In this document: piece by piece, positions 7,711 to 15,070 of the stretch
How the letters are laid out: every line of letters begins with the position of its first letter
Position numbering within the stretch: the stretch's first letter is position 1
IMG/VR virus record: IMGVR_UViG_3300002835_000740
Location: 1 to 30,951 of that record
Length of the DNA: 30,951 bases
Source of the DNA: a virus
Strand: one strand, 5' to 3'
Program-made: the position numbers and the translations under genes
The notes under the pieces: model-generated
What the model was told of the DNA's origin: nothing
The model's input: the letters and a program-made list of their open reading frames with translations, nothing else
Database searches by the model: none

Positions 7711-8790
7711 TTAGGCTTCTGGTGCGGGTGCGCACTCCACAGCCGTGGCAGGACATACATCGTACTTCACGATGCCGGAGAAGTCTTCGGTGCCAACGCA
7801 GCCGGTCACAGGCAGAATCAGGTGCTTGTAGTAGGCTTTCAGTTGGTACTGGAACTTCTTGCATTTCGGCTCAAACACGATGTTTAGGTCGAACAGCATA
7901 CCGGTAGACGGGTCTTCGATGGTGGTGAAGGCGTAGCTGTCACCCTCACGGATGAGGCTCAGCGGGTCCACATCATCCCAGCGGGACGGGTTCTGACGGG
8001 AGGCGAACATACCGGCATTCTCAGACCATGACAGGTGATTCACGATACCGGGCAGCACGGCGAGCATTACCTCGTTTCCGGGCGTGGTCGGTGCGCAGTT
8101 GGCATCTACTACGTTGTTATCGTAGAAGGCAGGGAAGCGCATCATGGAGGCGAGGTTCAGGCCGCTGTCAGCCATGCCTGCACCGGCTTGTGCCTTGGCG
8201 AAGCGCAGGGTTTGGCGGTTACCGAGCAGCAGGGGGGTGATACCAGCGAAACCGGCATCTCCAAAGTCGGCGAGGATGTCGCTGTCAACGCTGTAATTCG
8301 GCGCACCGAGAGCGTTCAGCAGGTTCAGTGTACCGGTAGTGCCGGCAGCGGTGCAGATAGCGGTAACGAGGTCCACATCGATTGCGGCCTTGATCTTCTG
8401 CATCTGATCCCACAGGTGGGCGGCAAAGACTTGGCGAGTGTCGGCAGAACCGAGGTCACGCAGGCTGCTAATGGCAAGGTTACGCCATGCGGGCATAGAC
8501 TTGCAAGAGAAGCTGCTGAAGGTTTCGCAGGAGGTCAGCGATGAATCATCGGTACCAGCACCGGTGCAATCGAATGACTCACACGATACCGGTTCGGTAC
8601 ATGTGCTGTCTGCGTAGGTGATTGAGTAGACGGAATTCTTGCCGTCTTGGCGGATCATTTGAGCCTGTACTTCGGCTCCGTTTGCGGCACTCATGGCGAG
8701 TTCCACGGCACCGGCGGGGGCTTGCGCCCGACCAATGCGGTACAGGTCATTGATGTATGCCTGTACATTGGGTGTGCAGTTATTTGCCAT
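7711..8790 (-). CDS. Major capsid protein (HK97-fold candidate, 359 aa)
   Basis: The probable main shell protein. It follows a scaffold-like gene, is followed by a strong terminator, and has its own 165-bp leader, all typical of the capsid gene. N-terminal residues (MANNCTPNVQAYINDLYRIG) could be the N-arm. A helix MPAWRNLAISSLRDLGSADT followed by QKIKAAIDVDLVTAICTAAG fits the spine helix and P-domain of HK97-type shells. TTPGNEVMLAVLPGIVNHLS and LFDLNIVFEPKCKKFQYQLK fit the A-domain and late strands. About a dozen cysteines, many in the 80-110 region (CTEPVSCESFDC), are unusual for a cytoplasmically assembled capsid. No protease gene is visible. Call is from context plus fold pattern. Confidence 0.78.
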   Translation of the reverse strand: MANNCTPNVQAYINDLYRIGRAQAPAGAVELAMSAANGAEVQAQMIRQDGKNSVYSITYADSTCTEPVSCESFDCTGAGTDDSSLTSCETFSSFSCKSMPAWRNLAISSLRDLGSADTRQVFAAHLWDQMQKIKAAIDVDLVTAICTAAGTTGTLNLLNALGAPNYSVDSDILADFGDAGFAGITPLLLGNRQTLRFAKAQAGAGMADSGLNLASMMRFPAFYDNNVVDANCAPTTPGNEVMLAVLPGIVNHLSWSENAGMFASRQNPSRWDDVDPLSLIREGDSYAFTTIEDPSTGMLFDLNIVFEPKCKKFQYQLKAYYKHLILPVTGCVGTEDFSGIVKYDVCPATAVECAPAPEA

Positions 8791-8955
8791 TGTAAATGGG
8801 GTTGTAAGTGAAAGAAAGGGTTAGTTCTCGCTCACTTTCAACAGGCAGGAGCAGGCCAACTGTGGTAAGGGTTGCCGCTGATTAGATAGGCTCAGGGGCA
8901 AGGCCAACAGGGTCTGTCTGTGCCGATTACCCATCGGCGGGGGTCTGCAAGTATC
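8791..8955 (-). promoter_or_regulatory. Non-coding leader of the capsid gene with two stem-loops
   Basis: This 165-bp gap between scaffold and capsid holds an 11-base inverted repeat with one mismatch (8801-8811 with 8832-8842) ending about 10 bases before the capsid ATG. A smaller hairpin (GCCGAT with ATCGGC around GGGTA) lies near 8921-8937. Neither is followed by a T tract, so they are more likely mRNA stability or processing signals than terminators. No TAnnTTTG box was seen in the gap. A 37-codon frame (8934 to 8821) lies inside but has poor coding character. Confidence 0.4.
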
Positions 8956-9816
8956 TTAATTGGTAGCCGCAGCGACTTGTGCGAGTTTCGCCTCAAGTCC
9001 TGTGGCTCCGTTTTTCGGTGTAGTTGGCTCGGCTGCACCACTACCCGCAGCGGGCAGCGGCTTGCGTTCTGTGCCGTGTGATTTCTTCGTCAGGCCGTAG
9101 TAGTCCACTGTTTCAGAAACCAAGTCTGCAAAAGTATGCAGCGTTGTTTCGTTCTTCTTCAGCGGGCTGTCAGGGTTCTTCGGGTCGTACAGGCCGATGC
9201 TGCCGTCATCCTTCAATCGGATAACAGCGTTGCGCTCCAGTTGTGCCTTAATCAGTTCGGCAACCTTTGCCGGGCTATCCACCTTATCATTCAGCACCTT
9301 CATCAGTTCGGTAGTCACCACTCCATCACGTTTGAACTGCTCGATGGTTTCACGGGCCTTGCGCTCGGCAGCTGATTCAATCTCAGGAATCTTGGCCTCG
9401 TACTCAGCAATCTTGGCATTGGCCGTGTCGAGCATCTTCTGCAACTCGGCTTCGGGTCGGCCGGACTTGTCGGAGGCTTTCTCCTTCAATGCGTTCAGTG
9501 CAGCGTCGATAGACTGCCCTTCGTTGGCCGGATCGTTCAGAATATCGTCAATCTCTTTATTCGTCAGCACATTTCCGAACGTCTTATTGGCCTTCAGCAG
9601 TGCCTCCTTCATGTATTTTCCCTTCCACTGCCCACGCTCGGTCTTGATGCGCTCATTGTACTCGCCCTCAATGAATGGACGGGCGTACTGCTGTGCGCCT
9701 TTGAGGACGGATTGCACCGCCTCGTCTGCGGGGCTGTCAGAAAGAATAGCGGCAGCCACGGTGTCAATATCTTGAACTCCGAGTGATGCGAGAAGTGCTG
9801 TGAGGTTTGCGCTCAT
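8956..9816 (-). CDS. Scaffolding protein (286 aa)
   Basis: Internal capsid scaffold that would direct shell assembly and then leave the head. Seen: almost wholly helical and charged, with a long coiled coil at ~120-185 (PEAELQKMLDTANAKIAEYE, then AAERKARETIEQFKRD) and a GYMKEALLKANKTFGN-type helix before it. A flexible region rich in P, A and G precedes the short C-terminal helix LEAKLAQVAAATN, as expected for the capsid-binding tail of scaffolds. Length and position one gene before the capsid fit the minor structural GP20/scaffold class. The start is the ATG at 9816 after an A-rich leader. No protease domain is visible. Confidence 0.8.
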   Translation of the reverse strand: MSANLTALLASLGVQDIDTVAAAILSDSPADEAVQSVLKGAQQYARPFIEGEYNERIKTERGQWKGKYMKEALLKANKTFGNVLTNKEIDDILNDPANEGQSIDAALNALKEKASDKSGRPEAELQKMLDTANAKIAEYEAKIPEIESAAERKARETIEQFKRDGVVTTELMKVLNDKVDSPAKVAELIKAQLERNAVIRLKDDGSIGLYDPKNPDSPLKKNETTLHTFADLVSETVDYYGLTKKSHGTERKPLPAAGSGAAEPTTPKNGATGLEAKLAQVAAATN

Positions 9817-9834
9817 ATTGTTTGGGTGTTGTTG

Positions 9835-9900
9835 TTACTTGTTTCCGCAGGTTGAGCAACCGCCGTTACCTGCTGCGTGGCCTCTTACGAAGAAGGTCAC
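9835..9900 (-). CDS. Possible 21-aa microprotein (GTG start) or -1 frameshift extension
   Basis: After the stop of the 80-aa protein, a GTG overlaps that stop (GTGA, 9900-9897). It opens a 22-codon frame encoding MTFFVRGHAAGNGGCSTCGN plus K, ending TAA at 9835. Composition and the CxxC look coding. The same frame can be reached by a -1 slip on the run of nine A (9901-9909) at the end of the upstream gene, which would append it to that protein. Too short to assign; it may also be chance. Confidence 0.4.
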   Translation of the reverse strand: MTFFVRGHAAGNGGCSTCGNK

Positions 9901-10139
9901 TTTTTTTTTGTATCCTCAATCAGTTCCCATGTTTCGGGCTTGTATGCCTTATCTACTCCGTACTGAGTAGCATGGACGATGATACCGGCAGGCTTACCGC
10001 TGCCGTCTTTCAACCGAATGCGAATGTAACCCGGCAGCACAGGCGATGTAGCGGCAGGAACAGGTGCAGCGGGCTTAACATCTGCGGGTTGCTCGGTCAT
10101 TTCAATGCCTTCTTCGATGATGTTATCTTTCTTTGCCAT
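9897..10139 (-). CDS. Small head-region protein (80 aa), related in layout to the next one upstream
   Basis: Not recognised by family. The N-terminal half is acidic then P/A-rich and flexible (MAKKDNIIEEGIEMTEQPAD, PAAPVPAATSP). The C-terminal ~40 residues form a small beta domain (GYIRIRLKDGSGKPAGIIVH) ending in a lysine run. It shares this 'linker plus basic beta domain' plan with the 106-aa product just upstream (GLKVQLKNRKTGRIVAMSVN), suggesting tandem duplication. Location between minor head and scaffold genes suggests a decoration or head-fibre-type protein. The ending ACA-AAA-AAA-AAG-TGA is a potential slippery stretch. Confidence 0.7.
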   Translation of the reverse strand: MAKKDNIIEEGIEMTEQPADVKPAAPVPAATSPVLPGYIRIRLKDGSGKPAGIIVHATQYGVDKAYKPETWELIEDTKKK

Positions 10140-10141
10140 GC

Positions 10142-10462
10142 TTAGAGGATTTCGAGGTTTGAGTTTTTAGCAGCAAGGACCAATGCCAGTTCTTTATTCA
10201 CCGACATGGCCACAATGCGGCCCGTCTTTCGGTTCTTCAGTTGAACCTTCAGCCCCGGTGTCGGCGGTTTCGGCACTCCACGGGTGACCACAGCGGCAAC
10301 GGGTGCAGCGGTTTCGGTCAGCGTCAGTACGCCATCTTCTTCGGTGGTTTCCAATGCCGCAGGCACAGCCTCAGCGGACTGCTCTTCTGCGGTCGGGCCT
10401 TGCTGTGCCAATGCTGCCACGTCTATGCTGTCGCGCTGCGGTGCGGCTTTCTTTCTTGCCAT
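10142..10462 (-). CDS. Small head-region protein with A/E-rich linker (106 aa)
   Basis: Not recognised by family. The start is the ATG at 10462 (MARKKAAPQRD); a longer frame would need a TTG. Residues ~14-68 are low-complexity, rich in A, E and V. Residues ~69-106 form a basic beta-type tail (GLKVQLKNRKTGRIVAMSVN, then KELALVLAAKNSNLEIL) that resembles the tail of its downstream neighbour. It would be the first minus-strand gene after the plus-strand insert, so it needs read-through from the minor head gene or its own promoter. A head decoration or accessory role is inferred. Confidence 0.68.
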   Translation of the reverse strand: MARKKAAPQRDSIDVAALAQQGPTAEEQSAEAVPAALETTEEDGVLTLTETAAPVAAVVTRGVPKPPTPGLKVQLKNRKTGRIVAMSVNKELALVLAAKNSNLEIL

Positions 10463-10502
10463 TGTTGACAAAGTTCCGCAATATATGTGGTGGGGAATAA
10501 TG

Positions 10503-10510
10503 TATCTTTG
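10503..10510 (+). promoter_or_regulatory. Bacteroidota-type -7 box (TATCTTTG) for the plus-strand gene
   Basis: TATCTTTG fits TAnnTTTG exactly and lies 17 bases before the ATG at 10528. No clear -33 TTG is present at the usual spacing. Motif-only matches are expected by chance about 15 times in this window over both strands, so its position, not its existence, is the evidence. Confidence 0.5.
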
Positions 10511-10527
10511 TTACAATTTATAACAAT

Positions 10528-10740
10528 ATGCCTAAATCTATTTTACTCAAACCGATTGATGCGCTGACCAATGCAGCGATTAATGAAAAGACTGCCGAAC
10601 TGATCCTGTCAGGCCGTAGCTTGACAAAACCTGCCATCGTGATGGAGATCATCCGTGAATGGCACGAACTGCGGAAGGAACGGCAGATTGGTGTAGTGCT
10701 GACCGGCAAGGTAGCGCAGCGCACTAAGGCTTCCGTCTGA
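10528..10740 (+). CDS. Plus-strand 70-aa basic protein, possible DNA-binding moron
   Basis: The only convincing plus-strand gene. It begins MPKSILLKPIDALTNAAINE and continues with helices (KTAELILSGRSLTKPAIVME, IIREWHELRKERQIG) ending in a basic tail, KVAQRTKASV. The pattern resembles small ribbon-helix-helix or helical DNA-binding proteins, but no motif is diagnostic. Codon use is as good as in neighbours, and it has its own -7 box. Its end overlaps the minor head gene's end by 17 bases (tail to tail), while its start is divergent from 10142-10462. An independently transcribed small gene inside a structural operon is the usual signature of a moron or a regulator. Confidence 0.75.
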   Translation: MPKSILLKPIDALTNAAINEKTAELILSGRSLTKPAIVMEIIREWHELRKERQIGVVLTGKVAQRTKASV

Positions 10741-11590
10741 CCGGCAGAGCGGTGTGTGTGCAATTATATCCGCCCCGCTGCGTGAGGAAGTTCTTGCGAT
10801 TGGTGTTTGGCATCAGACCGCTCCACTTGTGGCCTTCGGGCTTTTCCAATTTGGCCGTCTGATTCTTGTATGCCAATTTGATTTCATTCTCAAGGTCTTC
10901 CCACGGGATATACCCTTTCAGTTCTCTCACCCACCGATAACACTGCCCACGGCTGTCATTGAGCAGACCGCCAACGTATCGCACGCCTGTCGTTTCCACC
11001 GCATCGGCAATGGACTGAAACTGCTGCCCTTGTAGCTGCCCCACGCTGTCACGGGCGGTCTGTGTAAGGTAGCTTTGCAGCTTACCTGACTTGTCCTTAC
11101 CGCCCTTAACGAACTCAGTCAGGGTCTTCTTAGCTGCGTCAATGCTTCCGCCCGTGCTGATGGTATCGTCAAGGATGCGCAGGATCGGGCGCTTGAAGTT
11201 CTCATTGATACCGCTACCGAGCAGGCTTTCCACGGTGTTCATCTTCCACTTGTTCTCTATCTCGCTGAGTGCCACACGCCGAACAGCCACGCCGCCAACC
11301 TGCTGCATAATCTCCGCTGTGTTGATGGTCACCTTACCGAAGTCGGACATGAATAGCTGGACCTGCTGCGGATAGCCTGCCCCTGTCAGTGCTTGGTTAA
11401 TCACCTGCGTCAGTTCCATCATCTTATCCGCTGTCAGCACGCCGGTAGTGAAGTTGCCGCCTGCGCTGTCCATCTTGTCAATGATGCGGAATATCTCATC
11501 CAACACCCGTTGCTCGATGTCGGGCATAGCATCGGCAAGGCGCTTAGCCATCTCCTCTTTGAACAGGTCGTTTTGGCCGATGATGCCCAT
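10724..11590 (-). CDS. Minor head protein, Mu F/SPP1 gp7-like (288 aa)
   Basis: Likely an internal or portal-associated head morphogenesis protein. Seen: a helical N-terminal region (KEEMAKRLADAMPDIEQRVL), central helices around TARDSVGQLQGQQFQSIADA, and the family-type C-terminal block with LLNDSRGQCYRWVRELKGY followed by GHKWSGLMPN and RGGYNCTHTALPVR. The conserved 'SR..C..W' and 'RGGYNC.H' elements are the ones typical of Mu F-like proteins. It starts three bases after the portal stop, the expected partner order. Its C-terminal codons overlap the plus-strand gene end by 17 bases. Confidence 0.82.
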   Translation of the reverse strand: MGIIGQNDLFKEEMAKRLADAMPDIEQRVLDEIFRIIDKMDSAGGNFTTGVLTADKMMELTQVINQALTGAGYPQQVQLFMSDFGKVTINTAEIMQQVGGVAVRRVALSEIENKWKMNTVESLLGSGINENFKRPILRILDDTISTGGSIDAAKKTLTEFVKGGKDKSGKLQSYLTQTARDSVGQLQGQQFQSIADAVETTGVRYVGGLLNDSRGQCYRWVRELKGYIPWEDLENEIKLAYKNQTAKLEKPEGHKWSGLMPNTNRKNFLTQRGGYNCTHTALPVRRKP

Positions 11591-11593
11591 GTC

Positions 11594-13231
11594 TTACAGG
11601 GTATATATTCCAGCAGGTACTGATGCCTGTGCCATCTCCGTCAGTCGCTGCACCAGTTCCCTTGTCGGGGTGGCCTTGAATACGTCAGGTGTCATCTCAT
11701 CGGCCATGCGGACGAGCATCTTGTAGCCCTTCTCATGTAGCGTGATGTCGGCCTGAGTGTACACGCCGGACAAAATCTTAGTGCGCAGGGCTGCACCGGC
11801 CACGCCGTACAGCGGGTCGGCAAGGTACAGCACCTCAGTAATCTTTCCCTGTACGGGATCGTCACGGAATACCTTGCTATTCACTATGTAGGCCAACTCG
11901 CTCAGCGTCTGTGAATCGTCAGTCTTGGCCTGAAGCATGGCGAACTCGTTTACCAGGTCGCTGTCACTCATAAGGTCGAACTGCTTTGGCTCAACGATGT
12001 ACACCGGCTGCGGTCCGTTCGGGTTCAGGTACCCGCTAACATAGCGCAGCCCCTTGCGTAGCTGTGCGAAGACGAAGGAAGATACAGTCTGAAGGAAGTA
12101 GTATTGGTCCTTGCGGTCCTCCCGCTTGGCCTCGCCTGACTGCGTGCCGTCCTGTATCGTGCGAAGATGCAGGGATGATTCCACACGCTCATAGAACGTC
12201 TGCCAACGCTTCAGGTGGTACTCAGGTATGCCAACGTCCGGCGTGATGAACTTGGCCATGTCCTGCATGGTTCCGCCGTTACGGGCCAGCGTTTCCTCGC
12301 TGATGGTGTAGAAGTCACCGGGGTTCCGGCTGATAGTTCCCTTGCCGTTACAGGTGCTGCACTCCTTGTGGCAGATAGTGGTCGGATCGTGCGGGTCGTA
12401 TCCTATAGCGGTTGTATCTACCACCTGCTTCTGCCCGTGGCATGATGTACACTCCTGCTCCACGACCTGAACAATGGGGTAGCTGTAATGCTTCACCATC
12501 GCCTCGTCATCGTTCATGTTCCGAACGAGTGAATCGGACCAAAACTGATACGGCTGAAGGAATGAGTTATGGTAATCCCAAACGGGAACCTCACCGAACT
12601 GATGAGGCTTTTCAATGTAGTCTGTTTTGTTGATTTCGTAAACCGCATAGCTGTCCACGAAGTAAAGTTTCCCCTCATAACGGAATGCCACGCTTTCGCC
12701 ATCATCCATCAGCACATCCTCGTATGGTATAGTCACCATGTCGATTTCAGGCGCTTCGGTTGGCCCGTACTCATGCTCAGGAATAACGGCAATGTAGCCG
12801 TAAGGGTTCTCAAGAATGAAGTCCATGAGTTCTGCTATCTCATGGCTCAGGTTCTGCGCTGCTGCCCACTCCATCAGCCGCTCGTCACCGCTGATGCTGA
12901 AGTTGTTAGGCTGAAGAATGCTGCCCTTGCACAGGTTGCTGAACTTGTCGAACAACTCCTTAGCCACGGGTGAATACACCGACAGCCGCCAATTATAGTG
13001 GCTCGGCGATTCGTTCGGGTGGCGGTTCAGAAGACGGGTCTGAAACAGCTTGTCGTACTTCTTGTGGTATGTCTCAGGCTTGATCCATCCTCGGCTGCTC
13101 TCATACGCAGGGCGTGCGCCAGTGGTGTGAATCTGTACCGCAAGGCACGCCTCTACCCGTTGGCTGTGGCCTTCGGGCAGAGGCATTGTGCTTTTGCTGC
13201 GGTAGCCCTTGAGGAATTGTGCGAACTCCAT
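11594..13231 (-). CDS. Portal protein with inserted DnaJ-like zinc motif (545 aa)
   Basis: Dodecameric DNA gate at one capsid vertex. The start is the ATG at 13231 (MEFAQFLKGYRSKST); frames extended upstream would overlap the previous gene with a non-ATG start. Portal-like features: N-terminal Y/R-rich region, LTNLCKGS-type clip/wing helix (KELFDKFSNLCKGSILQPNN), ENPYGYIAVIPE strand, and a helical stem near QYYFLQTVSSFVFAQLRKGL. The order portal then Mu F-like protein supports it. Residues 261-299 carry CTSCHG and CSTCNGKG, the CxxCxG(xG) pair of DnaJ-type zinc fingers, with extra cysteines at 287 and 291. This insertion in the clip/wing region is not usual for portals. Confidence 0.82.
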   Translation of the reverse strand: MEFAQFLKGYRSKSTMPLPEGHSQRVEACLAVQIHTTGARPAYESSRGWIKPETYHKKYDKLFQTRLLNRHPNESPSHYNWRLSVYSPVAKELFDKFSNLCKGSILQPNNFSISGDERLMEWAAAQNLSHEIAELMDFILENPYGYIAVIPEHEYGPTEAPEIDMVTIPYEDVLMDDGESVAFRYEGKLYFVDSYAVYEINKTDYIEKPHQFGEVPVWDYHNSFLQPYQFWSDSLVRNMNDDEAMVKHYSYPIVQVVEQECTSCHGQKQVVDTTAIGYDPHDPTTICHKECSTCNGKGTISRNPGDFYTISEETLARNGGTMQDMAKFITPDVGIPEYHLKRWQTFYERVESSLHLRTIQDGTQSGEAKREDRKDQYYFLQTVSSFVFAQLRKGLRYVSGYLNPNGPQPVYIVEPKQFDLMSDSDLVNEFAMLQAKTDDSQTLSELAYIVNSKVFRDDPVQGKITEVLYLADPLYGVAGAALRTKILSGVYTQADITLHEKGYKMLVRMADEMTPDVFKATPTRELVQRLTEMAQASVPAGIYTL

Positions 13232-13262
13232 GCGTGGGCGGGTTGGGTTTTGGGGTTGATGT

Positions 13263-13913
13263 TTAGGATTGGAAGAGCCATGCAAGCAGCGGGTCGTTAC
13301 CGGCAGCAACGATGTCGAGGTAAGGCGTGGTGTAGGCTACGGGGTCACCCATGAAGGTGATGTTGTAGTTCTTAAACTCCACGTTCTGACCGTCGATCTC
13401 GGTGTCATAACCGGTGAAGAAGTGCGCATTGTAAGACATGAAGGTGCCGTTCGGATTCTTGAACAGGTAAATCTTCCCGTCACAGGTGACATAGCCACGG
13501 ATGGCGAATGCGGGGTTCTTTACGATGTTCTCGAAGAACAGGCGGTCAGCGTAAGGCTCGGCGGCTCCGGTGCTGTCAACGTCTGTGGCGTTGAAGTCTT
13601 TACCGGTCAGCTGACGGCTTACATTGATAACCTTCGGAGGCTTGCAGCGTGCGCGATACTGCTTCGTTGCGGTGGTGGGGTCTGCCCATGCGACTTCTGC
13701 AAGTTCGTATGTGGCGGTTACATCGCCTGAAGTGATAAGGGCTGCAAAGGCTGTGGCAAGGGCGGCATCATCATAGTCTCCCGTTGGGAAGTCTACATTA
13801 CACAATGCACCGATAAGGCGGACGGGAACTTCCGAGCGCTGATATACGTTACATTGGTCCGTCTTGGTCAGCGTCAGCGAACCCACGCAGGCGGAGTTAC
13901 AGGTACTGAACAT
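13263..13913 (-). CDS. Structural protein, candidate major tail protein (216 aa)
   Basis: Starts at an ATG after a 44-bp gap from the upstream gene. It opens MFSTCNSACVGSLTLTKTDQ and is beta-rich throughout: VPVRLIGALCNVDFPTGDYD, then VINVSRQLTGKDFNATDVDS, KIYLFKNPNGTFMSYNAHFF, and FKNYNITFMGDPVAYTTPYL near the end. Size, a central 'GK-F' loop and strand-rich C-terminus fit a tail tube protein, but position after the tail-tip genes and before portal is atypical. It could instead be a capsid-associated or baseplate protein. A possible promoter (TACCTTTG at 14001-13994) lies 81 bases upstream. Confidence 0.65.
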   Translation of the reverse strand: MFSTCNSACVGSLTLTKTDQCNVYQRSEVPVRLIGALCNVDFPTGDYDDAALATAFAALITSGDVTATYELAEVAWADPTTATKQYRARCKPPKVINVSRQLTGKDFNATDVDSTGAAEPYADRLFFENIVKNPAFAIRGYVTCDGKIYLFKNPNGTFMSYNAHFFTGYDTEIDGQNVEFKNYNITFMGDPVAYTTPYLDIVAAGNDPLLAWLFQS

Positions 13914-13957
13914 TTGGTGTTTAGGTTTGAGTTATTGGATGGCTTGCAGACCTCCTG

Positions 13958-15070
13958 TTAACAGACAAACACCTTCTCAGACTTGCATTGCTGCAAAGGT
14001 AAGTCGATATTCTGATACGATGAACTTTCAATATCACTATTCTGAAAAACACTATCCTGCGTGTCGTTCAGATACTCAATGTTATCAACAGCGAAGCCCG
14101 TACCTGCTGCGATGTTCTCTACCTCATGGGCGAACCACCACGGCACGGGGTCAGACTTCAGCCGGTAGCGCTTCTGTACCTCTGTGCGGTATGCGAAACA
14201 CTTGCTGTTGAAAGACTTAACCACACGGCTTGCCTCCCGGTCAATGTCGGCGGGTATGCGCAGCAGCAGCCTGTTAGGGTCAGCGATAGAGGCGATGTTC
14301 CAGCTAGCGGAGTGCAGATAGCCGTTCGGGTCGGTGGTGGCCGATGGATATTGAGCGGACACCCGCACGCTGTCAGCACAGCGGAAGATTCTGAACGGCT
14401 TAGTGTAGAAGTCACGGGTTACGCCTGACACGGTGAAGGTCAGCGTCAGTCGGAAGCGGAAGCACTGGAAGGCTTCGTTATTGCATCCCGTGGCGGTGGT
14501 GTATAGAAGTGTAGGAACTATAGGCGTTCCGTTCACGTTGACCGTAAAGCCTACTGTTACCAACCGGACAGGGATAACGATTCTGCCCGGCTTGATCTCA
14601 ACCAACATATCAGGCAGCGGGTCGGAGCCGTAAATGAAGTCAGCATCTGCGCCGGTGGTGGTGCCTGTGATGCTCACCCAATCACCCGCAGTTACATCGA
14701 CATAGTAATGCGTGTACGGGTCGGTCAGGACATTGCCACCTGCGACCACCATCGGAATCGGTGCGTAAATCTGATACTGCGCCACCTTGTTAGTGTTGTC
14801 ATTCACATAGCCGAACAGGAACCTGCCTGCATTAGCCGTACTTAGGTCGCATAGGGTGTTGGTGCCTACCTCGTCCACAATGCGCAGCCTTACGCTTGTA
14901 TTGACAGGCAGACCGCCGCCGTTGGCCGTGACGTACTGGTACGGCAGTTGCAGCCGTAGCGCCACAAGGTCAGTCCTCTCAAGGGGCATGAAGAACGGCT
15001 CATCGGCAGGGCATAGGTTGCAGTTCGCCTGCGATGATGATTCTTCCCAAAGGTTATTGATTACACTCAT
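13958..15070 (-). CDS. Putative baseplate/tail-tip protein (370 aa)
   Basis: Not recognised by family. The ATG at 15070 overlaps the upstream stop (ATGA). N-terminus carries CNLCPADEPFFMPLERTD with a CxxC. Middle strands include VALRLQLPYQYVTANGGG, FTVNVNGTPIVPTLLYTT and FRFRLTLTFTVSGVTRDFYT. The C-terminal part is more helical (DIDREASRVVKSFNSKCFAY, RYRLKSDPVPWWFAHEVENI) and ends with CKSEKVFVC. As the second gene after the tape measure it would be a baseplate or tail-tip component coupled to the preceding 572-aa protein. Function inferred from place. Confidence 0.65.
   Translation of the reverse strand: MSVINNLWEESSSQANCNLCPADEPFFMPLERTDLVALRLQLPYQYVTANGGGLPVNTSVRLRIVDEVGTNTLCDLSTANAGRFLFGYVNDNTNKVAQYQIYAPIPMVVAGGNVLTDPYTHYYVDVTAGDWVSITGTTTGADADFIYGSDPLPDMLVEIKPGRIVIPVRLVTVGFTVNVNGTPIVPTLLYTTATGCNNEAFQCFRFRLTLTFTVSGVTRDFYTKPFRIFRCADSVRVSAQYPSATTDPNGYLHSASWNIASIADPNRLLLRIPADIDREASRVVKSFNSKCFAYRTEVQKRYRLKSDPVPWWFAHEVENIAAGTGFAVDNIEYLNDTQDSVFQNSDIESSSYQNIDLPLQQCKSEKVFVC
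13994..14001 (-). promoter_or_regulatory. Possible -7 box (TACCTTTG) upstream of the 216-aa structural gene
   Basis: The minus strand reads TACCTTTG, matching TAnnTTTG, inside the 3' end of the 370-aa gene and 81 bases before the ATG at 13913. A transcript from here would have a leader of about 75 bases and could drive portal and head genes separately from the tail. No well-spaced -33 TTG is visible, so this is weak. Confidence 0.3.

Noticed and set aside
8821-8934. 37-codon minus-strand frame in the capsid leader
   Set aside because: L, P, Q-rich translation with no leader signal; its ATG is inside a small hairpin. Not convincing without conservation.
9197-9775. 192-codon plus-strand frame opposite the scaffold gene
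   Set aside because: Low-complexity S/A/F-rich translation with no recognisable fold; scaffold is clear on the other strand.
10518-10763. Minus-strand 81-codon frame opposite the 70-aa plus-strand gene
   Set aside because: Poor composition (R, S, C-rich); the plus-strand frame has a -7 box and better coding character.
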